Below, piece by piece: positions 17,932-25,384 of a stretch of DNA of 64,000 bases. The DNA comes from Halpernia sp048269545 (GTDB taxonomy: Bacteria; Bacteroidota; Bacteroidia; Flavobacteriales; Weeksellaceae). A model generated the notes under the pieces. That model searched no databases. It was not told the origin of the DNA and saw nothing but the letters and a program-made list of their open reading frames with translations. The translations under genes were made by a program, and so were the position numbers. The DNA is taken from contig NZ_JBLXIJ010000001.1 in assembly GCF_048269545.1 (NCBI RefSeq), forward strand, positions 620,001 through 684,000, read 5' to 3'. Numbering within the stretch: the first letter of the stretch is position 1; each line of letters starts with the position of its first letter.

Positions 17932-18311
17932 TGTGGATTAAAGACAATAAATTTCTTTTTTTAATTATAATTTCGATTTTAGCATGTGGAATAATATTTT
18001 ATTATTACATGAATCCACTTTCTAACTCATTTCTAATTAAATGTCCGTTCAAAACTGTAACAGGTTTAGATTGTCCTGGTTGCGGAAGTCAACGTGCCAT
18101 TCATGAAATATTGCACGGAAATTTTAAACAAGCATTTTCTTACAACCCTTTATTTATTATTGCAATTCCTTATGTTTTTACGGGGATTTTATTTGAATGG
18201 TTTTCTCTAAAATATAAATTTCCAAGAACACGAAAAATTCTATTTGGAGCAAATGCAATCTATGTAATTGGGATAATTATCATTTTATTTTTCATTTTTA
18301 GAAATTTATAA
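17931..18311 (+). CDS. DUF2752 membrane protein
   Basis: 126 residues with the DUF2752 signature CPFKTVTGLDCPGCGSQRA (near residues 38-56), between an N-terminal helix and two C-terminal helices. The function of the family is not known; the CxxC-type Cys cluster suggests metal or redox binding. Translationally coupled to the CD225 gene before it. Confidence 0.85.
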   Translation: MWIKDNKFLFLIIISILACGIIFYYYMNPLSNSFLIKCPFKTVTGLDCPGCGSQRAIHEILHGNFKQAFSYNPLFIIAIPYVFTGILFEWFSLKYKFPRTRKILFGANAIYVIGIIIILFFIFRNL

Positions 18312-18338
18312 TGGTTAGTAAAACACAATAAAACACAA

Positions 18339-19034
18339 ATGAAATCCATTCTTACATTATTTTTGGTAGTAATGAGTCTTTTATATGAATCTCAAAACTC
18401 GAATATTAGAAAAGATTCATTAATTCAAAATGAATTCGCAACTTTAATTCCATACAAAATAAAAAACAAAGTAGTTTATGTAAACCAAAAACACAAAATG
18501 ATAATTGCGCCACAGTTTAGTTTAGGAATGTTTTTTAATGAAGATTGCAACTTACTAAATTCACCTAATGAAAAAGTTCGAACATTTGGTAGTAGTGATT
18601 ATGCAACTGTAGATTTAAATAAAATAACTTACAGAATAGATAAAAACGGTAAAAAAGTTTATACTTTTATAAAAACCGATTTGGGAAAATGTCCATCAAG
18701 TTATAAATCTCAAAAATATAAAGCTTATGAAATGAAAGGTTTTTATGGTTTGGTTGACAAAAATTATATAGATGAAGCAAACCCAAAAGATTTTGTAATT
18801 TATCCACAATATCAAAGATTGCATGTGATGGAAGGAGATGATATTAATAATCCGATGTTAGTTGGAATTAATAAAGACAAATTTGGAGTGATAGATAAAA
18901 CCGGAAAAATTATAATCCCGTTTATTTATAATGATATTAAACTAAACTATAGTTGGAAATTAGGCAAAATGTTCGAAGTAAGTAAAGACGGTAAAAATTA
19001 TTTCTATATTAATCAAAATAACGTCGCTTATTAA
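18339..19034 (+). CDS. exported WG-repeat-like protein
   Basis: 231 residues with an N-terminal hydrophobic export signal (MKSILTLFLVVMSLL). The second half carries repeat units of the WG type: GFYGLVDKN...YPQYQ and KFGVIDKTGKIIIPFIYNDI. WG repeats form beta-rich, surface-exposed proteins of unclear role. It begins 27 bp after DUF2752 and may belong to that operon. No catalytic motif seen. Confidence 0.65.
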   Translation: MKSILTLFLVVMSLLYESQNSNIRKDSLIQNEFATLIPYKIKNKVVYVNQKHKMIIAPQFSLGMFFNEDCNLLNSPNEKVRTFGSSDYATVDLNKITYRIDKNGKKVYTFIKTDLGKCPSSYKSQKYKAYEMKGFYGLVDKNYIDEANPKDFVIYPQYQRLHVMEGDDINNPMLVGINKDKFGVIDKTGKIIIPFIYNDIKLNYSWKLGKMFEVSKDGKNYFYINQNNVAY

Positions 19035-19045
19035 TTTTTTTTAAT

Positions 19046-19053
19046 TATTTTTG
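19046..19053 (+). promoter_or_regulatory. -7 box of the TPP riboswitch transcript
   Basis: TATTTTTG matches the Bacteroidetes -7 consensus TAnnTTTG. It places the transcription start a few bases before the first paired base of the riboswitch. No convincing -33 TTG is seen. Confidence 0.5.
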
Positions 19054-19060
19054 TGACAAG

Positions 19061-19133
19061 AAAAAAGGGGTGCTGTAAAAAGCTGAGATGATACCCAATG
19101 AACCTAGAACAGATAATGCTGTTTAGGGAAAAA
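19061..19133 (+). ncRNA. TPP (thiamine pyrophosphate) riboswitch aptamer
   Basis: Contains the conserved blocks of the THI element in order: GGGGTGCTG (19067-19075), GCTGAGATGATACCC (19082-19096), GAACCT (19100-19105), ACAGATAATGCTG (19109-19121) and TAGGGAA (19124-19130). The GGGGT/ACCC pairing forms P2. The aptamer binds thiamine pyrophosphate and shuts off the downstream gene in all characterised bacterial cases. It precedes a TonB-dependent receptor, the arrangement reported for thiamine uptake in Bacteroidetes. Confidence 0.93.
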
Positions 19134-19213
19134 CACCAAATTTTTGGTGATCGTATCTTATTATTTCCCCTTTTATTCTAATAATTTATTAAAAAAATTA
19201 AAAGAATGAAAGG
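19134..19213 (+). promoter_or_regulatory. expression platform of the TPP riboswitch with a start-codon sequestering pairing
   Basis: CACCAAA/TTTGGTG (19134-19149) forms a small hairpin. CCTTTTATTCT (19169-19179) can pair over 11 bases, with one G-U, with AGAATGAAAGG (19203-19213), which contains the start codon. The same CCCCTTTT can instead pair with AAAAGGGG at 19063-19070, which includes the P2 5' strand of the aptamer. No T-run terminator is present, so control is most likely at translation. Confidence 0.6.
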
Positions 19214-21323
19214 ATTTTTTATTTTAGGACTTTGTGCAAGTCCATTATTTTATGCACAAAATACGCAACAGGATTCTCTCAATATAAAAGAGATTGAGTC
19301 CGTAAATTTCACCAGAAGATTGCCCGTTTCTAAAGACATTATTAATGTTGAAAAGGATTTAGGAAATAAAAATCTAGCGCAAGACTTACCAATTTTACTA
19401 AAAAATCAAACTTCAGTTTTATCAACTTCCGACGCTGGAAACGGAGTTGGATACACGGGATTTAGAATTCGCGGTGTTAGTGGAAATGGAATTAATGTCA
19501 TGTTAAACGGCGTTCCTTACAATGATTCCGAAAGTCAAGGAACTTTCTTTGTAAATGTTCCAGATTTGGCGAGTTCCGCTTCTAATATTATTATTCAGCG
19601 CGGCGTTGGAACTTCCAGTAATGGCGTTTCTGCTTTTGGAGCGAGTGTCAATATTTTATCTAAAAATCCGTCAGAAAGATTTTATATAAAAACTGATGAA
19701 AGTTATGGTTCATTAAATACGTATAAATATTCCGCAGAAATTGGCTCAGGTAAATTTTTGAATAATAAATTATCTTTGATGGCGCGTTACTCAAAAATAC
19801 ATTCCGATGGTTATATTGATCGCGCTTTTTCAGATTTAAATTCTTATCAATTCACAGCGCTTTTTGAAACCAAAAAAACAAAATTACGTTTCCTCACTTT
19901 TGGTGGAAAAGAAAAAACCTATCAAGCTTGGAACGGAATTGATAAAAAGACTTGGGAAACCAATCCTAAATTTAATATTTCTGGCGCAATTTACGATCCC
20001 ACTTTTACCAATATTATTGGGTTTTATGATAATGAGACAGATAATTATAAACAAAATCATTATCAATTACTTTGGGAGCAAAAACTAAATGATAAATGGA
20101 ATTTAGAAACCACTTTTCACTATACAAAAGGACAAGGTTACTACGACAATTACAAACAAGATGCGAAATTTTCTAAATACAATTTACCGAATATTTTTGT
20201 AAATAATTCTGAAGTAAAACGCACAGATTTCATCCGTAAAAAATGGTTGAACAATGATTTTTACGGCGTGGTTTCTACTTTATTTGGAAAATTTGAAAAC
20301 TTAGATTTAAATTTTGGCGCAGTTGCAAATCAATATTTTGGACGACATTTTGGGAATGTTTCGGGTGTTCAATTTCCGCAAATCAATGAATTTGAATATT
20401 ACAGAAACACGTCTTTAAAAAATGAAGTTGCAAGTTTTGCAAAAGCTTTAATTAAAGTAAATAATTTTGAATTTTTCGGAGATTTGCAACTCAGAAATAT
20501 TACTTATTCTACTGAAATTATTCAGCAAGGCGATGATGAAGGTTTAAATTTAGATAAAAACTGGCTCTTTTTTAATCCAAAATTTGGCGTTAATTACAGA
20601 ATAAATGGCGGTAAAATATTTTTCTCTTATGCTCATGCTCACCGCGAACCAAACCGAGATGATTTATTCTCAAATCCAGAAACTCAAGCAGAAAAACTTC
20701 ACGATTTTGAAGCTGGTCTCGAGAAAAAATTTGGAAATGCCTCACTTACAGCCAATCTTTATTTTATGAATTATGAAAATCAGTTGGTTTATAATGGACA
20801 AATTAATAATGTTGGAGAATTTATTCGTGTGAATTCTGGGAAAAGCTACCGCGCAGGAATAGAAGTTTCTACTTTAATTCCGATTTCAAAACAATTTCAA
20901 TTGGCTGGAAACTTCACTTTAAGCCAAAATAAAAATAGAAATTTTATCGTAGAAAATGGAAATTCGGTACAAAATCTAGGAAATACTTCCATTTCTCTTT
21001 CACCGAATATAATTTCTAATCTCAGTTTGCAATATTCTCCTACAGAAAATTTAAATTTTAAAATTCAGAATCAATATGTAGGAAAACAGTATTTAGATAA
21101 TACAGAAAATAAACTTTATAAATTAAACGCTTATTTGCTCTCAGATTTTATGGGAGAATATCATTTGAAACTTAATAAAAATGAACTCACTTTTAATCTT
21201 TTAATAAATAATATTTTTAATAAAAAATATGTAAACAATGGTTATGTTTACAGCGGACCTTATTACTTTTCTCAATCTGGGACATTAGTGACAATGGGTG
21301 TTTCATGGTTTTTTTTTAAATAA
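19206..21323 (+). CDS. TonB-dependent outer-membrane receptor, probable thiamine transporter
   Basis: 705 residues. Signal peptide to about residue 18 (cleavage after YAQ), TonB-box-like SLNIKEIESVNF, a plug domain with YTGFRIRGVSGNGINVMLNG and SNIIIQRGVGTSSNGVSAFG, then a 22-strand-type barrel ending in the aromatic GVSWFFFK. The substrate is inferred from the TPP riboswitch directly upstream: OM receptors under THI-element control are the predicted thiamine or precursor importers of Bacteroidetes. Start ATG 19206 is the one caught in the riboswitch pairing. Other thiamine genes are not in the window. Confidence 0.9.
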   Translation: MKGFFILGLCASPLFYAQNTQQDSLNIKEIESVNFTRRLPVSKDIINVEKDLGNKNLAQDLPILLKNQTSVLSTSDAGNGVGYTGFRIRGVSGNGINVMLNGVPYNDSESQGTFFVNVPDLASSASNIIIQRGVGTSSNGVSAFGASVNILSKNPSERFYIKTDESYGSLNTYKYSAEIGSGKFLNNKLSLMARYSKIHSDGYIDRAFSDLNSYQFTALFETKKTKLRFLTFGGKEKTYQAWNGIDKKTWETNPKFNISGAIYDPTFTNIIGFYDNETDNYKQNHYQLLWEQKLNDKWNLETTFHYTKGQGYYDNYKQDAKFSKYNLPNIFVNNSEVKRTDFIRKKWLNNDFYGVVSTLFGKFENLDLNFGAVANQYFGRHFGNVSGVQFPQINEFEYYRNTSLKNEVASFAKALIKVNNFEFFGDLQLRNITYSTEIIQQGDDEGLNLDKNWLFFNPKFGVNYRINGGKIFFSYAHAHREPNRDDLFSNPETQAEKLHDFEAGLEKKFGNASLTANLYFMNYENQLVYNGQINNVGEFIRVNSGKSYRAGIEVSTLIPISKQFQLAGNFTLSQNKNRNFIVENGNSVQNLGNTSISLSPNIISNLSLQYSPTENLNFKIQNQYVGKQYLDNTENKLYKLNAYLLSDFMGEYHLKLNKNELTFNLLINNIFNKKYVNNGYVYSGPYYFSQSGTLVTMGVSWFFFK

Positions 21324-21330
21324 TTTTTAT

Positions 21331-21357
21331 TTTGGTATCAAAAAATTTATACATTTG
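21331..21357 (+). promoter_or_regulatory. promoter of the first T9SS cargo gene
   Basis: TTTG at 21331-21334 and TACATTTG at 21350-21357 match the -33 and -7 elements of Bacteroidetes vegetative promoters, with a spacer slightly shorter than usual. The gene starts 29 bp downstream. Confidence 0.5.
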
Positions 21358-21386
21358 TATAATAATCTAACTTAAAATTTATTAAA

Positions 21387-22148
21387 ATGAAAAAACTTTA
21401 TTCTCTGATGTTAGTAATTCTTGCTACATCTATTTTTAGCTTTAGTTTAAAAGCACAAGATGCTGGTATTTATGAAACTTATGTTATATTAAACATAAAT
21501 AGCGCCGGAAATTCCTATTATGATGCACAAGCAACAACTGGAAACACAGATTTTAATGGTGCAAATCTCGGTACATTTTATAATACTCAAAGTTTAGTTT
21601 TTGCAGGTGGTCAAATAAAAACCTGGAAAAATGGTGGTGCAGATGTTACAGGAGCAAATGTTTATTATAAAGTTTATAAAACTGGAGATGTAGCAGCTTT
21701 TACAACCTTGAATGCAGGTTTTAAATCGGATGATGGCGGCGGGAATCAGACTTGGGAAAAAGCTGATGGAACCACAAATATTTTATCAGGTTTAACGAAT
21801 GGAGATTATAATCTTGAAGTTTATTTTGACGCACCAACAAGTGTTGGTACAAAATACTCAAATAACGGTGGCCCAAATTACAAAGCTACTTTTACAATAG
21901 ATAATACACTTGCTGTTTCAGATTTACAAAATGCTAAGAAAAATTCTTTTGTCGCAGGTGGTAAACTTTATACAAAATTAGCAGGAAATCTGGATGTTAC
22001 AGTTTATGATATGAGCGGTAAAATTGTAAAAAAATCTCAAGTAAAATCTTTAGATTCTGCTTTAGAACTTAATGTTCCACAAAGAGGAACTTATATTGTA
22101 AAAGTTTCTAACGGAAAAGAAGTAGAAACAGTAAAATTTATTAAATAA
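21387..22148 (+). CDS. secreted protein with type IX secretion C-terminal sorting domain
   Basis: 253 residues. Signal peptide (MKKLYSLMLVILATSIFSF, cleavage near LKAQ). The central part is a Gly/Asn-rich beta domain with no recognised family. The last 75 or so residues form a type A T9SS sorting domain: NLDVTVYDMSGKIVKKSQV, ELNVPQRGTYIVKVSNG, ending VKFIK. The sorting domain directs export through the type IX machinery and attachment to, or release from, the surface. It has its own promoter and terminator, and the next gene is a partial duplicate. Confidence 0.88.
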   Translation: MKKLYSLMLVILATSIFSFSLKAQDAGIYETYVILNINSAGNSYYDAQATTGNTDFNGANLGTFYNTQSLVFAGGQIKTWKNGGADVTGANVYYKVYKTGDVAAFTTLNAGFKSDDGGGNQTWEKADGTTNILSGLTNGDYNLEVYFDAPTSVGTKYSNNGGPNYKATFTIDNTLAVSDLQNAKKNSFVAGGKLYTKLAGNLDVTVYDMSGKIVKKSQVKSLDSALELNVPQRGTYIVKVSNGKEVETVKFIK

Positions 22149-22170
22149 TTCCTCTGTTTTTATAATTTTA

Positions 22171-22198
22171 AAGACTGCTTTCTTGCAGTCTTTTTTTT
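22171..22198 (+). terminator. intrinsic terminator of the first T9SS cargo gene
   Basis: AAGACTGC / GCAGTCTT stem (22171-22178 and 22185-22192), six-base loop, then a T run. It is nearly the same as the terminator at 22992-23019. Confidence 0.9.
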
Positions 22199-22239
22199 AT
22201 TTTTAATTGTGTAAAAAAGTTTAAAAATTTATTAAATAG

Positions 22240-22273
22240 TTGATGTTTAATTAAATAAAGAATTATAATTTTG
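22240..22273 (+). promoter_or_regulatory. promoter of the second T9SS cargo gene
   Basis: TTG at 22240-22242, a 23-base spacer and TAATTTTG at 22266-22273. The box overlaps the first codon of a longer open frame beginning at 22271, so translation must start later, at ATG 22295. Confidence 0.55.
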
Positions 22274-22294
22274 TATAATAAAAAATCTTTTAAA

Positions 22295-22969
22295 ATGAAA
22301 AAACTTTATTCTTTTTTGCTTTCAATAGCAATTATCTCCATTAGTTTTGCACAAGTGCAAACAGAGGTTTTGAGTCCCGGTGTTTATAAAATTACTTATG
22401 GTGCAACTAATGATTACACAACTTATGATCCTGGTTTTGGGGTGCCTACTTTTTATGTACATGTTTTTATTTCAGCAGCAGATAACTCTCAAAATGTTGC
22501 GTATAACGATGCCTGGACAAATTCTACAGTAACTATGAATTTTGATTCCGGAGTTGGAGCTTATGTAGGAACAATAGATTTAAATACTAAACTTTTTACC
22601 AACACTAATAATACAGTTCCACAGGGAACAACAGTTAATAAAGTTGGAATGGTTTTTAAAGATTTGCAAAATGGAGCAACTAAACAATCTGCAGATCTGT
22701 CTATTAATCTCACAACTATTTTAAGTGGTTTAGCTGTAAATGATTTACAAAATGCAAAGAAGAATTCTTTTGTCGCAGATGGTAAACTTTATACAAAACT
22801 ATCAGGAAATCTTGATGTTACAGTTTATGACATGGGTGGGAAAATTGTTGAAAAATCTCAAGTAAAATCTTCAGATTTTGGATTAGAACTTAACGTTCCG
22901 CAAAGAGGAAATTATATTGTGAAAATTTCTAACGGAAGCCAAACAGAAACTGTGAAATTTATTAAGTAA
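22295..22969 (+). CDS. secreted protein with type IX secretion C-terminal sorting domain, paralogue of the previous gene
   Basis: 224 residues from ATG 22295, beginning MKKLYSFLLSIAIISISFAQ (signal peptide). The central domain (GVYKITYGATNDYTTYDPGF and onward) differs from its neighbour. The last 75 residues are almost the same: DLQNAKKNSFVADGKLYTKL, NLDVTVYDMGGKIVEKSQV, ELNVPQRGNYIVKISNG, VKFIK. This shows a duplication with replacement or fast divergence of the cargo part. An upstream 8-residue extension in the open frame is excluded by the promoter box. Confidence 0.85.
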   Translation: MKKLYSFLLSIAIISISFAQVQTEVLSPGVYKITYGATNDYTTYDPGFGVPTFYVHVFISAADNSQNVAYNDAWTNSTVTMNFDSGVGAYVGTIDLNTKLFTNTNNTVPQGTTVNKVGMVFKDLQNGATKQSADLSINLTTILSGLAVNDLQNAKKNSFVADGKLYTKLSGNLDVTVYDMGGKIVEKSQVKSSDFGLELNVPQRGNYIVKISNGSQTETVKFIK

Positions 22970-22991
22970 ATTTTTAATTGTTTAAAAATAT

Positions 22992-23019
22992 AAGACTGCT
23001 TTTTGGCAGTCTTTTTTTT
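22992..23019 (+). terminator. intrinsic terminator of the second T9SS cargo gene
   Basis: AAGACTGC / GCAGTCTT stem with loop TTTTTG and a run of T, the same stem as at 22171-22198. Confidence 0.9.
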
Positions 23020-23051
23020 ATTGTACAAAATACTTTAAATTTGTGCAAAAT

Positions 23052-23729
23052 ATGGGAATGACAGATTTAATTTCAAAATATTTATTAATAAAAAAAGAAG
23101 TAAAAATACCAGATTTTGGTTCTTTTAAATTGATAGATTCTGCTGCTTTTTATGATGAAAAATCTGCCGCATTTTTACCGCCGGGAAAAGAAATTATTTT
23201 TGAAGTTAATTACGATTTAAAAGATTTAAATCTAACCGATTTTTTAGCTAAAGAAGGAAATAAATCAACACAAGAAATTTCTGATAAATTAATTGAACTT
23301 ACTACTTATTGGAAAAATACGCTTGAAGCAAAACACGAATTAGAAATTCAAGAATTCGGTAATTTTTATACTACTGAAAATAGCCTAGTTTTTAAAGGGA
23401 AACGTTTTTCCCGAGAAAATCCAGATAATTTTGGGTTGGAAAAAATAAATTTATCCGAACTTAAAACTAAATCTCTAAATTTTGAAAAACCATCCGAAAC
23501 TGATTATAAAACCAATAATAATAAATTGTGGTGGTTGCTTTTTATAATTCCTGCAGCTGCAATTGTTTATTTTACAACTCAAAAACCAGAACTAATTTTT
23601 GGTAAAAAATCTTTTAAAAATCTGAATAAAACTAAAATAATTCCAATTCTTAAAAAAGGAAATATTAAAAGCGATACAATAAAACCTGATTCTATTCCTA
23701 CTCAAAATAACATCAATGCCAAAAAATAA
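23052..23729 (+). CDS. HU-CCDC81-type domain protein with one membrane helix
   Basis: 225 residues. Two HU-like CCDC81 bacterial domains: ISKYLLIKKEVKIPDFGSF with FLPPGKEIIFEVN, then TTYWKNTLEAKHELEIQEFG with LVFKGKRFSRENPDNFGLEK. A single helix (LWWLLFIIPAAAIVYFTT) and a short basic tail follow. In Bacteroidetes such proteins are thought to link DNA or the cell-division machinery to the envelope; here this is inference. Start: GTG 23043 lies in the TAAATTTG -7 box (23036-23043), so ATG 23052 or 23058 is the real start and the mRNA has almost no leader. The end overlaps the thioesterase by 14 bp. Confidence 0.8.
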   Translation: MGMTDLISKYLLIKKEVKIPDFGSFKLIDSAAFYDEKSAAFLPPGKEIIFEVNYDLKDLNLTDFLAKEGNKSTQEISDKLIELTTYWKNTLEAKHELEIQEFGNFYTTENSLVFKGKRFSRENPDNFGLEKINLSELKTKSLNFEKPSETDYKTNNNKLWWLLFIIPAAAIVYFTTQKPELIFGKKSFKNLNKTKIIPILKKGNIKSDTIKPDSIPTQNNINAKK

Positions 23730-24237
23730 AAAACCTGTAAGCGAATCTCGCACGGTAATGACAAATATTGTTTTACCCAATGAAACCAATTCTTTAAGAA
23801 ATTTATTTGGTGGCGAACTTCTCGCAAAAATGGATCGTTGCGCAGCAATTTCTGCGGCAAGACATTGTGCAAGAAGAGTTGTAACCGCTTCAGTAAATCA
23901 CGTTTCTTTTTCACATCCAATTCCAGAAGGCGGAATTGTAGTTTTAGAATCAAAAGTTTCACGTGCATTTTCTACCTCAATGGAAATTTATGTGGATGTT
24001 TGGTTAGACGATCCAATAAAACAGACAAAAATTCATACAAATGACGGAATTTATACTTTCGTCGCTGTAGATGAATACAATATGCCGGTTCCCATTCCAG
24101 ACGCAATTCCAGAAACGGAATTAGAAATAGAAAGATGGGAAGCTGCTTTGCGCAGAAAAGAATTATCGCTTATTTTATCAGGAAGAATGAAAGCAAAAGA
24201 CAGCGTGGAATTGAAAAAATTGTTTGCGCCGGAATAG
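23716..24237 (+). CDS. acyl-CoA thioesterase (hotdog fold, YciA/BFIT type)
   Basis: Hydrolyses acyl-CoA to free acid and CoA. 173 residues with TNIVLPNETNSLRNLFGGEL, the family's catalytic N/D-containing loop, KMDRCAAISAARHCARRVV, VSFSHPIPEGGIVVLESKV and the closing TFVAVDEYNMPVPIPD. One hotdog domain; active as an oligomer. It starts within the 3' end of the HU-CCDC81 gene (14-bp overlap), so the two are co-transcribed. Confidence 0.9.
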   Translation: MPKNKKPVSESRTVMTNIVLPNETNSLRNLFGGELLAKMDRCAAISAARHCARRVVTASVNHVSFSHPIPEGGIVVLESKVSRAFSTSMEIYVDVWLDDPIKQTKIHTNDGIYTFVAVDEYNMPVPIPDAIPETELEIERWEAALRRKELSLILSGRMKAKDSVELKKLFAPE

Positions 24238-24358
24238 ATGTTTAAACATAAATGACACAAAAATTTTTTCTTTAGAACACAAATGACACGAATTTGGATG
24301 GTTTAATTTTGAAAATAGAAAAAAATTTGTGTTTAAAGAATCATGTTAAAAAGCCAAA
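24238..24358. repeat. short degenerate direct repeat between genes
   Basis: Two copies of an AAATGACAC-centred unit (AAATGACACAAAAATTTT and AAATGACACGAATTTGG) lie about 35 bp apart between the thioesterase and the dehydrogenase. Similar short motifs are scattered in flavobacterial intergenic DNA (from memory). No gene or terminator seen. Confidence 0.4.
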
Positions 24359-25309
24359 ATGAAAATACTACTTTTAGATAAAAACCATCCTTTAATTGAA
24401 GAACAGCTTTCTGCAAAAGGATTTACTTTTGAAGAAGATTTCACTTCCACTTATGACGAAATTTTAAATAAAATTTCAGATTTTGAAGGTATAATAATTC
24501 GAAGTAGAATTCCTTTAGACGAAAATTTTTTAAGAAAAGCTAAAAATTTGAAATTCATTGCAAGAGTTGGTGCAGGAATGGAAAATATTAATATAGAAGT
24601 TGCAAAAGAATTAGGAATTACACTTTTTAATTCTCCGGAAGGAAACAGAGATGCTGTTGCAGAACAAGCTTTAGGAATGCTTTTATTATTAATGAATCGT
24701 TTAATTATTTCCTCGGAAGAAGTAAAAAGAGGAATCTGGAAGAGAGAAGAAAATCGCGGTGATGAAATTTATGGCAAAACTTTTGGAATCATCGGCTACG
24801 GTAATATGGGAAAAGCCCTTGCTAAAAGATTGAGTGGTTTCGGTGCAAAAGTTATTTTTCACGACATTCTTCCTAATTTATCTGATGAATTTGCAAGCCA
24901 AGTTTCTTTAGAAGAATTGCAGAAAAATGCTGATTTCATCAGTTTACATTTGCCGATTAATGAAAGTACGCATTACATTATTAATGAAGATTTTATTTCT
25001 AAAATGCACAAAAATTTTTATTTAATTAATACTGCACGCGGAAAAAATGTAGAAACTTCTGCACTTGTTAATGGTATAAAATCTGGTAAAATTAAAGGTG
25101 CAGCTTTAGATGTTTTAGAATTTGAAAAAGCTTCTTTTGAAAATATTGATACTGCTACTTCACTTAACAAAAAAGAAAAAGAGAATTTAGAATTTCTTTT
25201 AAATTCAGAAAAAGTAATTATTACACCACATATTGCAGGTTGGACTTTGGAAAGTAAAGAGAAATTAGCACAATTTATTGTAGATAAAATTCTGTTAAAA
25301 TATTCTTAA
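24359..25309 (+). CDS. D-2-hydroxyacid dehydrogenase (phosphoglycerate-dehydrogenase-like)
   Basis: 316 residues. NAD-binding motif GIIGYGNMGKALAKRL, substrate-domain motif EGNRDAVAEQALGMLLLLMN, LINTARGKNVETSALVNG with the catalytic Arg region, GAALDVLEFE with Glu, and the catalytic His in ITPHIAGWT. Lacks the C-terminal ACT domain of full SerA, so it is the short form. It could make 3-phosphohydroxypyruvate for serine, or act on another 2-hydroxyacid; no serine genes are adjacent. Confidence 0.85.
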   Translation: MKILLLDKNHPLIEEQLSAKGFTFEEDFTSTYDEILNKISDFEGIIIRSRIPLDENFLRKAKNLKFIARVGAGMENINIEVAKELGITLFNSPEGNRDAVAEQALGMLLLLMNRLIISSEEVKRGIWKREENRGDEIYGKTFGIIGYGNMGKALAKRLSGFGAKVIFHDILPNLSDEFASQVSLEELQKNADFISLHLPINESTHYIINEDFISKMHKNFYLINTARGKNVETSALVNGIKSGKIKGAALDVLEFEKASFENIDTATSLNKKEKENLEFLLNSEKVIITPHIAGWTLESKEKLAQFIVDKILLKYS

Positions 25310-25384
25310 TCTTTCTTTCTAAAAGCACTTTTTAACAGATTATTCTTACATTCGTTTTTCTTTAAAAAAACTTGCTGATAAATA

